64,000 bases of DNA from Antennarius striatus (Eukaryota; Chordata; Actinopteri; Lophiiformes; Antennariidae). Shown in pieces: positions 48,500 through 61,064 of the stretch. The notes below the pieces were generated by a model. It was given only the letters and a program-made list of their open reading frames with translations. It had not been told where the DNA came from and searched no databases. A program made the translations under genes and the position numbers. The DNA lies in the NCBI RefSeq assembly GCF_040054535.1, contig NC_090781.1, positions 12,873,482 through 12,937,481 of the forward strand, given 5' to 3'. Numbering within the stretch: the stretch's first letter is position 1; the number at the start of each line of letters is the position of its first letter.

Positions 48500-49768
48500 T
48501 ACTCCAAAATCCAGCGGTTCCTCCGTTCGGATAACATTTTGAAAGATGCAAGCCAACTTCTCTTGAGAATTTGCTTTACCTGCTTTAATCTAGAGGATTG
48601 TCCTTGTCATTGGTTTCTACTGCAGGATACCAGCTCACCTTACCTGGATTGGAGACTCAGCCTTCTGTGGTTCTTGTTGGACATCCTGGAGCCGGCCATT
48701 TTTTTTTTCATGCACCTCTCGACAGCTTCAACTCACTGTGCATCTTTCAGAAAACACATTAAGATATTAACTAACACAGTGGAGCAAAAGCTAAGCCGTG
48801 AAAGATACAGATATTGACCAGTAATAAATAAGGACTGTAGACATACAGTATGTTGAGTAGGTGACCAGAACACCAAACGAAAGCTACAGTTGCTGCAGGA
48901 GTGCTGGTTGTGTACATAAGAAACTCTTTCTAAACAAGTCTGTCACATCAACCTGAAGGTTGTTATTATACCAGTTTGTGTGCACAACTTTCTCCTCGTG
49001 TCCCAAAATGACCAAAACCGATTGAAGCAGGCTAAAGACCCCCCAAAAACATGTTTCAAGATGTAAATAACTGCCTTTTGTCCGTGTGTTGTGTGTGTGC
49101 TGCAGCTTTCACATCACATGTGTGAGTTGACTATTGGTCATGATTTGTTTATATGTGTTAATGCCTGCACAAATATCATCCTGCAAACTGAAGGTCAAAC
49201 ATTTATTCATTCAAGCTTCTAAGGCAATTGAATAAGAATGATTTTTGAAGAGAATTTGAAAAGTATCATCCTGTATGAATATTTAGTTACTGAATATTTG
49301 TTTGTTGCTTTTTTTGTTATAAAAACAATAAATGTGATTTTACCACAATAAACCAACACTTGGCAGAATAAGAGGAGTTAAAAAAAAAAGATACCATCAC
49401 TTCCCTTTTCAGTAAAAAGACTGAGTAAACTATGGCATCAAAATTTCAACAATTATTTTTATCTTTAAACTCTTCAGGATTATATTATTGAAAAGTTTTG
49501 GTTTTTTTAAAAACTTTTGCATTTTCTGGCTTTCTCTGAGGATTCTAATCTCTTTATATTGTTGTCTCTTGTCTTTCTCCACCCTGCAGGTCATCAGTAG
49601 CACAAGAAGCCTCGCTAGTATGGATTCTCTCGTTAATGGTGCTAATAAACAGTTAATATCATTTTATTGTTTTATTCTCACTTCACAGCTCTTTTCTCTC
49701 TAGATCCAAACTCCTTGAGTCAGGATCTGCTCTCAAAGGTCTTTCAGACAAATACCTCGGTGTGTTCC

Positions 49769-49770
<2 letters not shown>
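48500..49770. other. 1.3 kb of non-coding DNA
   Basis: Nothing recognised. An acceptor-like CACCCTGCAG at about 49590 has no clear exon partner. Confidence 0.45.

Positions 49771-49771
<1 letters not shown>

Positions 49772-49818
<47 letters not shown>
49772..49818. repeat. (CT)n microsatellite
   Basis: About 23 CT units. Confidence 0.97.
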
Positions 49819-49820
<2 letters not shown>

Positions 49821-50391
49821 CCTCTAGCTAAGCTAACACTGGTACCTTTGTAAACCTAACATGCCAGATGAGACTAAAATTAAATGTGCTTTAATTGCTT
49901 GTGCCCTGGTATGTGTGAGAGGTGAGGAGGATTTACCAAGAGGAAATGATATTTTTAGGCCACAATTTAGTGACGACAACTTGTTACTGTTTATTGGAAG
50001 AGAGAAACAATAGAGGCAATCAAAACTCAGATCAGGAAGGAGCACAGTCAGCCTGTGTAGGAATAGTTACTGGCTTTGTGAAAATATTCTGGAAATGTAT
50101 TCATTTTTGTCTTTCCAAAACTCTCCTTCTCAAACGCAAAATACTGCATTAGTAGTTACAGATAATAGATTCTGTAAAATTCCATATGCATATACCCGGA
50201 GGTGAACGAGGTGTTACGCTCATCAGTGATCCTTTCAACCTTCCTTCATGGTTTATGTATGAACTGAAGGCCTCGGGTCTGTTTGCCTTCAACGAAACGT
50301 CAAGAGTCATGGATCCGGTTTTTTTGTGTCTAGAAAGATTCATAATGAATCTGCACATTTAGAAACACATTAAAGCATGGTGGAATATGAC

Positions 50392-50433
50392 CGTCCATCC
50401 ATCCATCCATCCATCCATCCATCCATCCATCCA
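50392..50433. repeat. (CCAT)n microsatellite
   Basis: About ten CCAT units. Confidence 0.97.
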
Positions 50434-50434
50434 T

Positions 50435-52650
50435 AATAATCGCAGGATGTGAGGAGTCGGTCATTACGCTGCACTCAAACCCACAGCTGGATTTAGCAAC
50501 TAGGACTTATTTAGGATTGTGCCCGCAATCGCCTCATTACTATAAACATCTGTACTCTGAAAGAGTGATTGCAATGAACTGGGTCTATTCTGAAGACAAC
50601 AATACATTTTATATTTGTAAATGTTTTACTTTAGGGTAGAATATTTTTGTATTTGTGTGTACAATGAAACCTTTCCCCCTTCTTACTTACAGTGGCCCTA
50701 AAACGCTTTGGTAGTAAAATACAAACATTTAATGTAGTTATAATGAAAAAAACCCCAAAAAACCAAAACAAAACAGAAGAGCAGAATTCACAGCTAGAAA
50801 TTATTCACATTTCACAAAGACGACAGGAAGTGACACGTCAAGTCAATTTTTATACAGTCTTGTTTAAGCTCAGTGTTACTCGTCAAGCTTGTTGCTTGTA
50901 TTCTTTTGGTCTGGAAAATATGTTAAATGCATTTTTCTTGCTCTGTTATTTAATATATGATGATATTGAAAGCAGTTTTTGTCCACAGCAAATATCATTA
51001 TAATAAATGTTAATGTTTGACCACAAATCTTTTCATTGCATATAAGAAAAACATGTAACTCTTTAAGATGACATAAAATGGACTGCCTAGTCGGCTAAAA
51101 ATAACCTGAAGAACCACAGTTGCTTATTTATCCTGTTCTGTTTTTTTTCCTATTAAGAAGTCAGAGGGCTCTTTGAGTCACGGTGGTTTTATAGAGAACC
51201 ACCATGGTAACCAAAGCCTTTAAAGAACCTTCCTCTCTCTGGCAGGAGGACAGGAGACAGGGGAGGAGCCGTGCAGGAGAGGGGTGAGACGGGTGGGGTG
51301 ATGATGTTCATCCACAGGAGGAGGGGAGAAGTAATGGGAATGGGATGGAGGTGCAGGCGGAGGAGGGGGCCGCTCGGTAAATAAGATGTTTGATTCATGG
51401 AGCGGATGTTTTTAAGGAAACAGACTGAGGATGTAGCTGCACTGACTGTACCCGCTGGGTCTCTCTTGAACTGAACTGGACCTGTTCTGTTCGGCTCCGA
51501 CTGGAACCTCACCTGGACCTGCAACAGGACACATTCTCCATTGATACACTTCATTTACTTCTTTCCCATACAAACCTCACTGGCAGAGTAACAGCCAGTT
51601 GACTTCCAAAATGTCCCACTCATTACTGTTGCTTCACTGCCTCCAGACTGCAGTCAGTCTCCTTAAAACAGAAATGTCATTAAAACATAAGAAATGAGGA
51701 TTGGATTTCCAAGTCACGTACCACCTTTGGTCTGTTTGCATGTCAAAAGTTTAGTAAATGTGGTGGAGGGTCAGAAAAAGCTGTGAGCTCATTTCATCTT
51801 AATGAGGATCCAAAAAAGTGAATGAATCAGGCCAATCTGTGACTTCAGCTAAAAGGAAACAGTCTAGAAGAAGAAGAAAAAGAGGAAGAATAATAACTTT
51901 TTTTTTGTTGCAAAAACGCTTTAATCGCACTCAAACATTTTACAATTTTACATTAGATGAAAGTGCTAAAGTGCTTCAAAAATACTAAAAACCAATAAAA
52001 ATAAATACAATTTAAAAATCAGTGCATTATATCAGGAAATTTGCAAGAGTGAGTTGATCATCAAGAAGATGATAAATAGGAAATACTTTATTTTTCTATC
52101 AAACAGCACGACGCGAGAGACAGATTTAATCCACAGTACCAAGAATATGGAAGATGAAAGGAAATCAATGATCATTTCATTATATTCCGTCCGTTCATGT
52201 TTTCACTGCTTGAAGAAAGTTGAAATGTCAAACTCCAGCGCATCTCCAAGTGCCTGGGATGGAACTAGACCACAGTGCTTTGTGCCACCTGCAACAATCT
52301 GTGTCGTTGTTGACGTCTTTGTAGGGGAAAAAAAATCAAAAATCTGTGTGCCTCTTCTAGTCTTCCTTCTTCAATTTGCCATTTATGTAGGGAGCATAAT
52401 CTAAGATCACCGTGCCAGTCTGTGAAGTGGACCAGAGCTACGCCTCTAACAGCGCCCCATATGGTCATAGTTGGGACCCAGGATTTGGCAATTGCCATGT
52501 ATTTCTAACCGATAAGTTTGCTGATCATTTTAGCTGATATAGCCTGATACTCAGGACGTTCCCCATAAAACTGTGGAACCACTTAACAAGGAGAAGAAGA
52601 AAAAATGTACTTTAATATAAATAAATAATAATAAAAATAAAAACAATAAA
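50435..52650. other. 2.2 kb of non-coding DNA
   Basis: No exon or repeat family is recognised. Short frames on both strands lack support. Confidence 0.5.
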
Positions 52651-52654
52651 ATAT

Positions 52655-53107
<453 letters not shown>

Positions 53108-53109
53108 TA

Positions 53110-54035
53110 AACTCAAAAACTGCAGTAAAGATGACGTCACAAGTTATAAGGATAGGGAAAAAAAGGTTTTATTGGCTTTTTAATGTCTATGAATACCAAT
53201 TATTAACATTCATTGAGAGTCCAAATTGCTGTTTAAAGTTTCTTGAGCTGATCTAATCCTTCACGGCTTTGATCCCATGTTTAATTGAAATGGATTCCAA
53301 TGTCACAAATCAAATGAACGTTCCAGTTTTCATTATCTGACTGGCTCCAAACTTTAACTATTTATGTGACTTGAAAATAATTGTTATTTCTAACTTACTT
53401 GCATATTAGCATTCAGTGATTTCCAGTACTACACGCTTAAACAGTAACACATTTTGTGTCCACATTACCACTAACAGGAGATCCTAAAGCAGAAGAATAA
53501 AATCACAGAAATTATAACAATCAATAGAAGAAGCTGCACTTTCACATATTTTTGCTCCATTTTCTGTTACAGAAATATTTATTTAAACTATTGGTAGAGA
53601 CAACAAAGAGAAAGACTTGACTTCTCTGCCTCCCCTGTGGTGAATATTTCTTTCCACTCAGACCGGAGTCACTGCCAGTCTCTCACTGAATCACATCTAT
53701 TCACAAACATCAGAGTCTCTGGTTTGGTTTTGCGCTTTTCAAAAATCTTTCAGATTTACAGGTTATTTAATGTTCTTGCAGCCACATTATGGAGGACGGG
53801 GAAATAATGATTGTTTGGTTGCAATCTGGATCCTTCATGATGAATGCCGAGAAAGTAACTTCAGAAGGGACCTTGTGTGTTTTAATGAACACAACACAGT
53901 ATTCTGATAGCTGATGAGTTCAGAACAAACAAGCTAACAGAACCACATCGGGGTTTATATGGAAGAATATGGAGGATAATGATGCTTTAAGTTAAGTTAG
54001 AAAGTAAGATCACAAGATTAAAAAGGTGCAGTCAG
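53110..54035. other. non-coding, nothing recognised
   Basis: No exon, RNA gene or repeat family is visible. Confidence 0.5.
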
Positions 54036-54038
54036 CGC

Positions 54039-54185
54039 CTCCTCTCCTCTCCTCTCCTCTCCTCTCCTCTCCTCTCCTCTCCTCTCCTCTCCTCTCCTCT
54101 CCTCTCCTCTCCTCTCCTCTCCTCTCCTCTCCTCTCCTCTCCTCTCCTCTCCTCTCCTCTCCTCTCCTCTCCTCTCCTCTCCTCT
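54039..54185. repeat. (CTCCT)n pentanucleotide satellite, about 29 units
   Basis: A perfect CTCCT/TCTCC run of about 147 bp. Open frames on both strands through it are artefacts. Confidence 0.98.
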
Positions 54186-54623
54186 CATCTGCATTGCAAC
54201 TCAACAAACAAAACTGTGCTGTGACACTCAACAGTTAGAAATATGAATGTTAATTTCTGAAGTTTGGTTATGATAATAATAACTACTGTATATTTGCTGA
54301 TGATTATTGTGGACACCATTTTTTGTCTACCTACTTACCTCGCCTGACGGATCGCCACCTTGTCGTGGTCGGTGGGCTTGAGTGCCTCAGAGACCCCTAG
54401 AGCTATGCTGGCGGGAGATTCGTCTCCTGGTAGGGCCACCCATGCCGGACAGGTCAAAGGGTAGAGGACTGACGAAGTGCGATCCACAGGTCCTCCAGGT
54501 TAGGGGGTTGGGCACAGGGCTAACATCTCTGTTCCGTAAAACAAGCATGTTGAGGAAACGGCAACGAATAAAATCAACACTCCTGGGTGTGACGGGCTGT
54601 CAGAGTCATCGCAAGTTACTCGT

Positions 54624-55466
54624 ATGAATGACAGTGGTGAAAGTCGAAAGGAAGCCACTGACAGGAAGATGGAATTCATGAGCACCAAGTCCAAGACAAG
54701 AATAGGATTCTGGAACGTGCAGACCATGTACAAGACAGGAAAGCTGGCACAGGTCACAGCTGAGATGAGACGTTCCAACCTGCATTTCCTGGGAATTAGC
54801 GAGAGCAGATGGACAGGATCAGGCAGGCCCAAAACCATCACAGGAGTGACAGTACTATACTCCGGAAGAGAAGACGACCAGCACCACGATGGGATAGCAT
54901 CATCCTCAGGAAAGGCCTGGAGAAGAGTCTGATCGAGTGGAAGCCAATCAACAGCAGGATGATGAGATTGAGATTGAAAGGGAGACACGTCAACACAACC
55001 ATCATCCAGTGTTATGCACCAACAAATGACAGTGAAGATGCCAGCAAGGATGCCTTCTATGAGGAACTGCAGGCAGAACTGGAGAACACACCGCGTCACA
55101 AGATGAAGACCCCTCAATGCCAAGGTTGGAGAGGAAAACAAGAACTATGAGAGAGCCATGGGGAGAGAAGGATGTGGCACCATGAATGACAACGGAGAGA
55201 GGCTGCTGGACATCTGCACCACCTATGATTTTGTCATTAGAGGGACACTCTTCACACACCGAGACTTCCACAAACTGACCTGGTACTCCCCCAACGGAAG
55301 AGACAAGAGCCAGAATGACCACTTGATGATTAACGGTATGTGGAGGCGATCATTGCTAGATGTCCGAGTGAGAAGAGGACCTGACGTGGGAAGTGACCAC
55401 CACCCTGTCACTGATGTTGACTCTGAGGAGGACCAGAGCCAATCCATGGGGATGACAGCAGTATGA
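54624..55466 (+). pseudogene. LINE apurinic endonuclease-like domain, frameshifted
   Basis: Pieces in different frames give RIGFWNVQTMYKTGKLAQ, LGISESRWTGSG, IIQCYAPTNDSEDASKDAF, LTWYSPNGRDKSQNDHLMIN and the catalytic end DVGSDHHPVT. At least two frame changes occur, near 54890 and near 55110. The DLN-type motif that usually follows the peptide segment ending RHKM is missing, which indicates a small deletion there. Confidence 0.8.
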
Positions 55467-55467
55467 T

Positions 55468-56592
55468 GTGGAAAAACTGCAGGACCACAAAGTGAAGAGT
55501 GCCTTCATCTTACAGCTGAAGAACCGTTTCCAGGTGATTGCAGAAGCAGAAGACCAAACACAGCCAGACACAAGAAGCATCAATGTCAAGTGGCAGCAGT
55601 TCAAGACAGTATACCAGCAGACCTGTGAAGCCTGCCTTGGAACCAAGCAGAGGAAGAGGAAGGAGTGGATCACCGAGAATACCTGGCAAGCCATTGAAAA
55701 CAGAAGAACTTCGTAGACTTTGAGAAGGCTTTCGACATTGTGCACCGGGAAAGTCTCTGGCGCATCCTCCAAAGCTACGGAATACCACAGCAGATAGTCG
55801 ACATCATCAAAAGCTTTTACAGCAGCTTCACATGCAGAGTAGGTAACAGTGGCACTACCTTTGAAGTGAAGACCGGCGTCAGACAAGGTTGTACAATGTC
55901 AGCGCTTCTCTTCAACATGACCATCGACTGGGTGATCAGACATACAACAGAAGACAAGTCACATGGCATCAGGTGGACCCTCTTCTAGGTGCTGGAAGAC
56001 CTCGACTTCGCAGATGACCTGGCCCTAGTCTCCCATACCCACACCAAGTGGGCATGAAGATCAACCAGAAGAAGACAGAAGTGATGCTGCTGAATGTTTT
56101 CAATCCAGCACCAGTTCAAGTGAACGGAGAAGACCTGCCAACAACTGAGGAGTTTACTTACCTGGGCAGCACACTTAGGCATGATGGAGGAGCGGGTAGT
56201 GACATCAGGAACCGTCTCAACAAAGCCAGAAACACCTTCCGTATGCTGAACAACGTGTGGAGGTCCTCCCAGTACAGCACCAAGACCAAGCTGAGGATTT
56301 ACCAGAGCTGTGTACTGTCCACCCTACTGTACGGCTCTGAGTGTTGGAGGATGACAGAGAGCGATATCACCAAGCTGTCAGTCTTCCACACCAAGAACCT
56401 CAGGAGAATCCTGCGTATCTTCTGGCCTAACACCATCTCCAACCAACAACTACTAGCCCGCTGCAAGCAAGAGAGCATGGAGACCATCATCATGCGGAGG
56501 CGATGGAGATGGACTGGACACATCATGAGGAAAGAGCAGGACAGTATCACTCACACAGCCCGTCATTGGCCGCCAGAGGGGAAGCACAAATA
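55468..56592 (+). pseudogene. LINE reverse transcriptase with a large internal deletion
   Basis: A linker (KNRFQVIAEAEDQTQPDTRS) leads to WITENTWQAIENRR. The sequence then jumps at about 55703 straight to NFVDFEKAFDIVHRESLW (RT motif A), so the N-terminal RT region is absent. GVRQGCTMSALLFNMTIDWV and LDFADDLALVSH are intact, but there is a TAG before VLEDLDFADD and a second deletion and frame change near 56050. The last frame reads INQKKTEVML, FTYLGSTLRHDGG and YGSECWRMTES and ends in HWPPEGK. The copy is dead. Confidence 0.85.
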
Positions 56593-56593
56593 T

Positions 56594-56751
<158 letters not shown>

Positions 56752-56754
56752 GGT

Positions 56755-57685
56755 TGAGAAGGGGTTCTAACCTTTTTTACTCAAACTTGCCTTTAAAACA
56801 AACTGCTGTATTTATTCTATTTGTGTGCAGCTGTGGGGAAGTCAACTGTATTTTTGTGTGTTTTGTGTGTGTTTGTGTGTTAACAAAGTCTGTGTATCTA
56901 TCAATATGCATGTTCAGTCTGTGTGTGTCTTGCTGTGTAAATGATTGATCAATTCACTTGCGTATTTGTAGTGTAAACCAGAAGTGAAACATTATTTGGT
57001 TTATCAAGAGACTCGACTGACAAAAATCAAATTCATCAAAACCAGTTCTTACCTCAGTCTGTCCCAAATGTTTCACCTCATTGTCCAAACAAGTATTATT
57101 ACTCTTATTGCTGTCTCTCTGTCTCTCTGTCTATCTCTGTCTCTCTCTCCCTCCCTCCCTCCCTCCCTCCCACCAGTCTAACATGTATGTGTATGCATCA
57201 TAAGCTACCTGCTGCATTTAATATTTCTCCATCTCATAAGTCATGTACTTCTTTTTAATGGACAACAAGTTTTAATTAACTGTCTTGTCAAACAAACACG
57301 CCCTGAAGCATTTTATTTGGCATCTGTTAGCCTCATTCAACTTCAAACAAAGCCCAGATGGAGCAAAAGGAAGGCAGGTGCTTGTAGGTGATAAATGCTT
57401 CATTACAAAGGGTAATTCACAAACTATTCATCTTTCTCATTTTATGTAAAGGGCAAATTAAGATGATTATAAATCCACCTTGAAGTGCCTACATAACAAG
57501 TCATCAGATGTGAAATGCTAAATTTAAATGTTAAAATAATGAAATAGTCTACTTATTTTTACAATGGTCATTGTAGGACTGCTACATGCTAGAATTCCCA
57601 TGACCTGTGTTCTTTCTGACCCCAACCAAAGGACACTCTAAAGACATCTGAATGTGAAGAAAACGCTATATGTAATGAACAAGGT
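56755..57685. other. non-coding, with TCTC/CCCT-rich tract
   Basis: A short pyrimidine repeat (CTGTCTCT, then CCCT units) lies at about 57112-57170. No gene is recognised. Confidence 0.5.
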
Positions 57686-57689
57686 CAAA

Positions 57690-58010
57690 GGCTAATGTTG
57701 AATAACCCCCACACCCAACTCTATCACTGATATCACTGCATGGGCTCACAAACACCTCCAAAAGTCGTTACGGAAGGTGAAACTCCATGCAAGGAGGAAA
57801 CTATGCTACAGCAGATCCAGAAACACCACCTCCTTCGCTGAGCTCTTTCAAGATGGACAGATGCTCAGTGGAAAACTGTCCTGCGCTTTGACAATTTAAC
57901 ATTAATTTCTTTTTTGGAAATCATAGACCTCGTTCTCTGGCTGGTTATCAAGGTACAACTTAAAAGCCAGTGTCTGGGGTGAGTTAGAGCACATGGCATG
58001 AGACACCTGC
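57690..58010 (+). pseudogene. decayed Tc1-like transposase fragment
   Basis: The string CACTGCATGGGCTCACAAAC, CAGATCCAGAAACACC, AAGATGGACAGATGC, AGTGGAAAACTGTCCTG, TTTGGAAATCATAGAC and GCACATGGCATGAG follows, in order and spacing, the DDE region of a fish Tc1/mariner transposase gene. There are stops, deletions and substitutions throughout, and no terminal inverted repeats are visible. Family identity is from memory. Confidence 0.6.
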
Positions 58011-58014
58011 TCAT

Positions 58015-59530
58015 CCACGGGGGGACCACTAATGTTGCTGCCTGCAGTCCAGACTGGTGAACCACTAAAAATGGTAACCCTAACCCCAACACACATTGTG
58101 ACACAAAATATGACAAAGGAGACCCCCAAAATTTAACCATCTAAAGTCTTACATTGGGATTGTTCTCCTTCAACATTTCACATTTGGCTTTGTGTTATTT
58201 TAAAATACTTATAGGGTTTCAATTATGATTATTGGTTTTATTCATGTTCTTTGGTGTCCCTATGTGTCTGTAAACAAGTTTGTACTATGCACTGCAACTA
58301 TGGCCACCTTTGGTGGCAATACAGTATTGTGATGACTCTCCTATTTTTATACAGTTAGTTAAATTCTTTTATTTCTCTCATTTTCCTTTTAAGTTTTGTA
58401 CACATGAAAATATGAAGCATCTGTTATAGAATTTTAAATTCAGTATGTTAAATAGGTCTGTTAAATATACCCAGACCTTTAAAAAGTTTCAATTCTTTTG
58501 AAGAAATGAAGTGTACCTGCCTCAACTCTCTGGATGATACTCCAGGAAAGAAATTATGGATGGAACATGTTTGATCGATGCGAAGAGCTCCAACTCATTA
58601 CCATTAACTTTCCTGTCACACATAAAACCGGCCTGACCAGTTCTTCCCAGTACTGTTCTATTTGCACTGAACCAGTGGTTCTGTGCACAACTCTGTCACA
58701 CAAGTTTCGTTTAACCTTTTGATCACCCACTTTCTCTCTGTTTTTTTTTTATTTTATTTGAATTTTCAAATTAAGATGTTCTGCATGAGGTGTAACCACT
58801 GTTTGATGCTTCAGGATATGAGGGTTATTCTATTTTTTGTATTTAATGGAAGTCACTTTCATAATCAAATCAAAAGAAAATTGTAGGTTTTTCCTTAGAA
58901 TTACATTTATATATTTCTGCAAGATATTTTACATTTTATGTCAGCAATGAGAAAACAAATATGGTGAACAAAGTTGTAAAACGTTTGTTTGTATTTGAAG
59001 GGAACCTTAAAGTAAATGTTACAGCAGTAGATTTCAAATTTTAGCAGTCCACAAGAAATTAATTTCACAATAATTTAAAAGTAGTAAAAACTAAGCAGTT
59101 TAAGACTCCAGAGGCTGAATAATCTCTTAGATCTTCAGATTTGAAAGTTTCTTGTGACGATTGTAAGACTAGTGAATCTTCTCATTGCTTGTAGTCTGGT
59201 CTAAAGTTTTAACTGATGGCTTTTGGCTGAATATGTCAAAGGTTACCACAATGGATAATTAGCTTTCCTGTGGTTCTAGCTTTGAATTGACAATATATTG
59301 TATAAGAACTAAAAATTAAAAAGGAAGCTGCTAGTCGTGATGGAAACTGCACTTTCTTTTAGCCATGACTTAACTGATCCACTGTCACATGAGCTAACTG
59401 ACCACAATGTTCCAAGTTATGTTGCTCTAATCTACTAAATTACATCCTGAGGCATTCTGATGTGCTGATAATGACACCTGTCCTATTTTCAAACCACACC
59501 AAATATAAAAAGGAGAAGAATAGGAACCTA
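58015..59530. other. 1.5 kb of AT-rich non-coding DNA
   Basis: No exon or known repeat recognised. Confidence 0.5.
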
Positions 59531-59534
59531 TTTG

Positions 59535-60080
59535 GTTGTACAGTACAACTTACAAACATTCGACATACAAATATTCGAAGATACGAACATATGCGTGCTG
59601 CCATTTCCGACTATTGTCCTGCAGTTCCCCTTTCCGCCACAACCCCCCGCTGAGCAGCACCTCTGCACTCATGCAGCTCCCCCTCTTGTTGCTGTTGTTG
59701 TTTTGTCTTTGAGCATTTCAGAGTGTCAGGCTTCTACTTTGATACATATCTGTTTATCATGGGTGATAAATCAGGCTAGTGAAGATAGTGGTAGTGGTGA
59801 ACATTTCTCTGATGACAACTCTATCTCTGACCTCTTCTTCTGCTCTACAGGTAAGTCACATTCTACATGCTACAGTACCGTAAAGTGGTTTTGTCAGTAT
59901 CAGCAGCTGATGCAGGATGTCTTTGGGGAATAGTACTTTTGTATTTAAGGTCGTAATTGCATTTAAATGACCTCAAATGTCAATTAGAAGTTGGAATTTA
60001 ATAAATAACAACTTGAACAATTCAACTTACAAACAACTCAGAACCAATGTTGTTCGTATGTTTAGGACTAACTGTTTTTA
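59535..60080. mobile_element. possible Tigger/pogo-like relic
   Basis: The left end carries ACTTACAAACATTCGACATA and ATTCGAAGATACGAAC. The right end carries AATTCAACTTACAAAC and, inverted, ACATACGAACAAC. This 'tacgaac/cttacaaac' vocabulary is typical of Tigger-like DNA transposon ends. A frame between them ends in a short acidic, serine-rich stretch. The terminal repeats are imperfect and no catalytic domain is visible, so the call is tentative. Confidence 0.3.
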
Positions 60081-60084
60081 CAAT

Positions 60085-60984
60085 ATTTGAATGTTTAAAT
60101 ATTTTCCATTCTTGCTGAAAAACACATAAAACTGTAAAATATGAAGATATAGCATATTGTATGGAATTAGTATGCAGTCTAGTATAGCGACAGTCACTCT
60201 GGGCAAGTCTGAGAATTTTGTGCCATAATGGATAGCCATTCATGTTTTAAGTGTGGTTATAATGAATTATGAACACCCTCAGAGCCTTCATGTGTGAGTT
60301 GAGCAGAATCCCTGTAAAGCTCACATATTTTGCAGACACCTGGCTTTAGTGTGGCGACAGCGATATGCTCAGTGACTGCATGCCCTGTCCTGAATGAGCC
60401 TATAGATACAGGGGCGTCTGGCCAAACTGAGGTTGAGGAGAAATTACGATGAGGCGAAATGCAGCCTTCATGAAAGAGACATTGACTGCACTTGATTGCC
60501 TGAGATGATGGAGTTTGTACAGAGAGTAGAGTCACTATAGCTCAGTTTGAAAATGGATTTGGATGGATTACGTTACAAAACTACAGGAGGGGAAACAGAA
60601 AACCAACAGACCATGTTAACATGATATGGTTAAGATCGAGACAAGGATCCGTGCATGGACACTTGCTCGGTTATAAACACTCTCGTGACAGTACATGGCA
60701 AAACACGCAAGACACAAAGATCCACACGCACAGTTATGCATGCATGTACACAAACACACACGGTCAATTAAGACTGAATGAGAGACAGAAAGGTGGAGAC
60801 AGAAAAAGGGGAACAGGGAGAAAGAGAGATGCCCTGTGAATTTGTGTGAGTCACTCATGAGTACACATTGTTAGCACGGTGAAAATCCACACAAGTTCCT
60901 GGAAGGAATTAAAAAGCTGACGTGACACCAGGATGCAAAACTGCTCTGCAGGGCTGAACACCACCCATCTGCTATTCCACGTCA

Positions 60985-60985
<1 letters not shown>
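60085..60985. other. non-coding, nothing recognised
   Basis: Short frames only on both strands. Confidence 0.5.
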
Positions 60986-60988
<3 letters not shown>

Positions 60989-61016
<28 letters not shown>

Positions 61017-61018
61017 CT

Positions 61019-61050
<32 letters not shown>

Positions 61051-61060
61051 CTGTGTGTGT
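60989..61060. repeat. compound (GT)n microsatellite
   Basis: GT runs interrupted by CTGTGTCTG. Confidence 0.95.
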
Positions 61061-61064
61061 TTTC

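Larger units (their letters stand above)
54338..56592 (+). mobile_element. non-LTR retrotransposon (endonuclease plus RT) with internal deletions
   Basis: The 5' leader starts at about GCCTGACGGATCGCCACC and includes GGGCCACCCATGCCGGACAG, a conserved leader of this LINE group. Endonuclease and RT follow in order but in several frames. The 3' end stops after HWPPEGK and runs into a (TCTG)n array, so the usual basic GRPK-type C-terminus and the 3' UTR are gone. Clade assignment is uncertain; it resembles the group often mis-annotated as craniofacial development protein 2. Confidence 0.85.

Noticed and set aside
51189..51554. 121-codon proline-rich frame on the minus strand
   Set aside because: Low-complexity composition follows the GGAGG-rich DNA; no motif or splice partner is visible.
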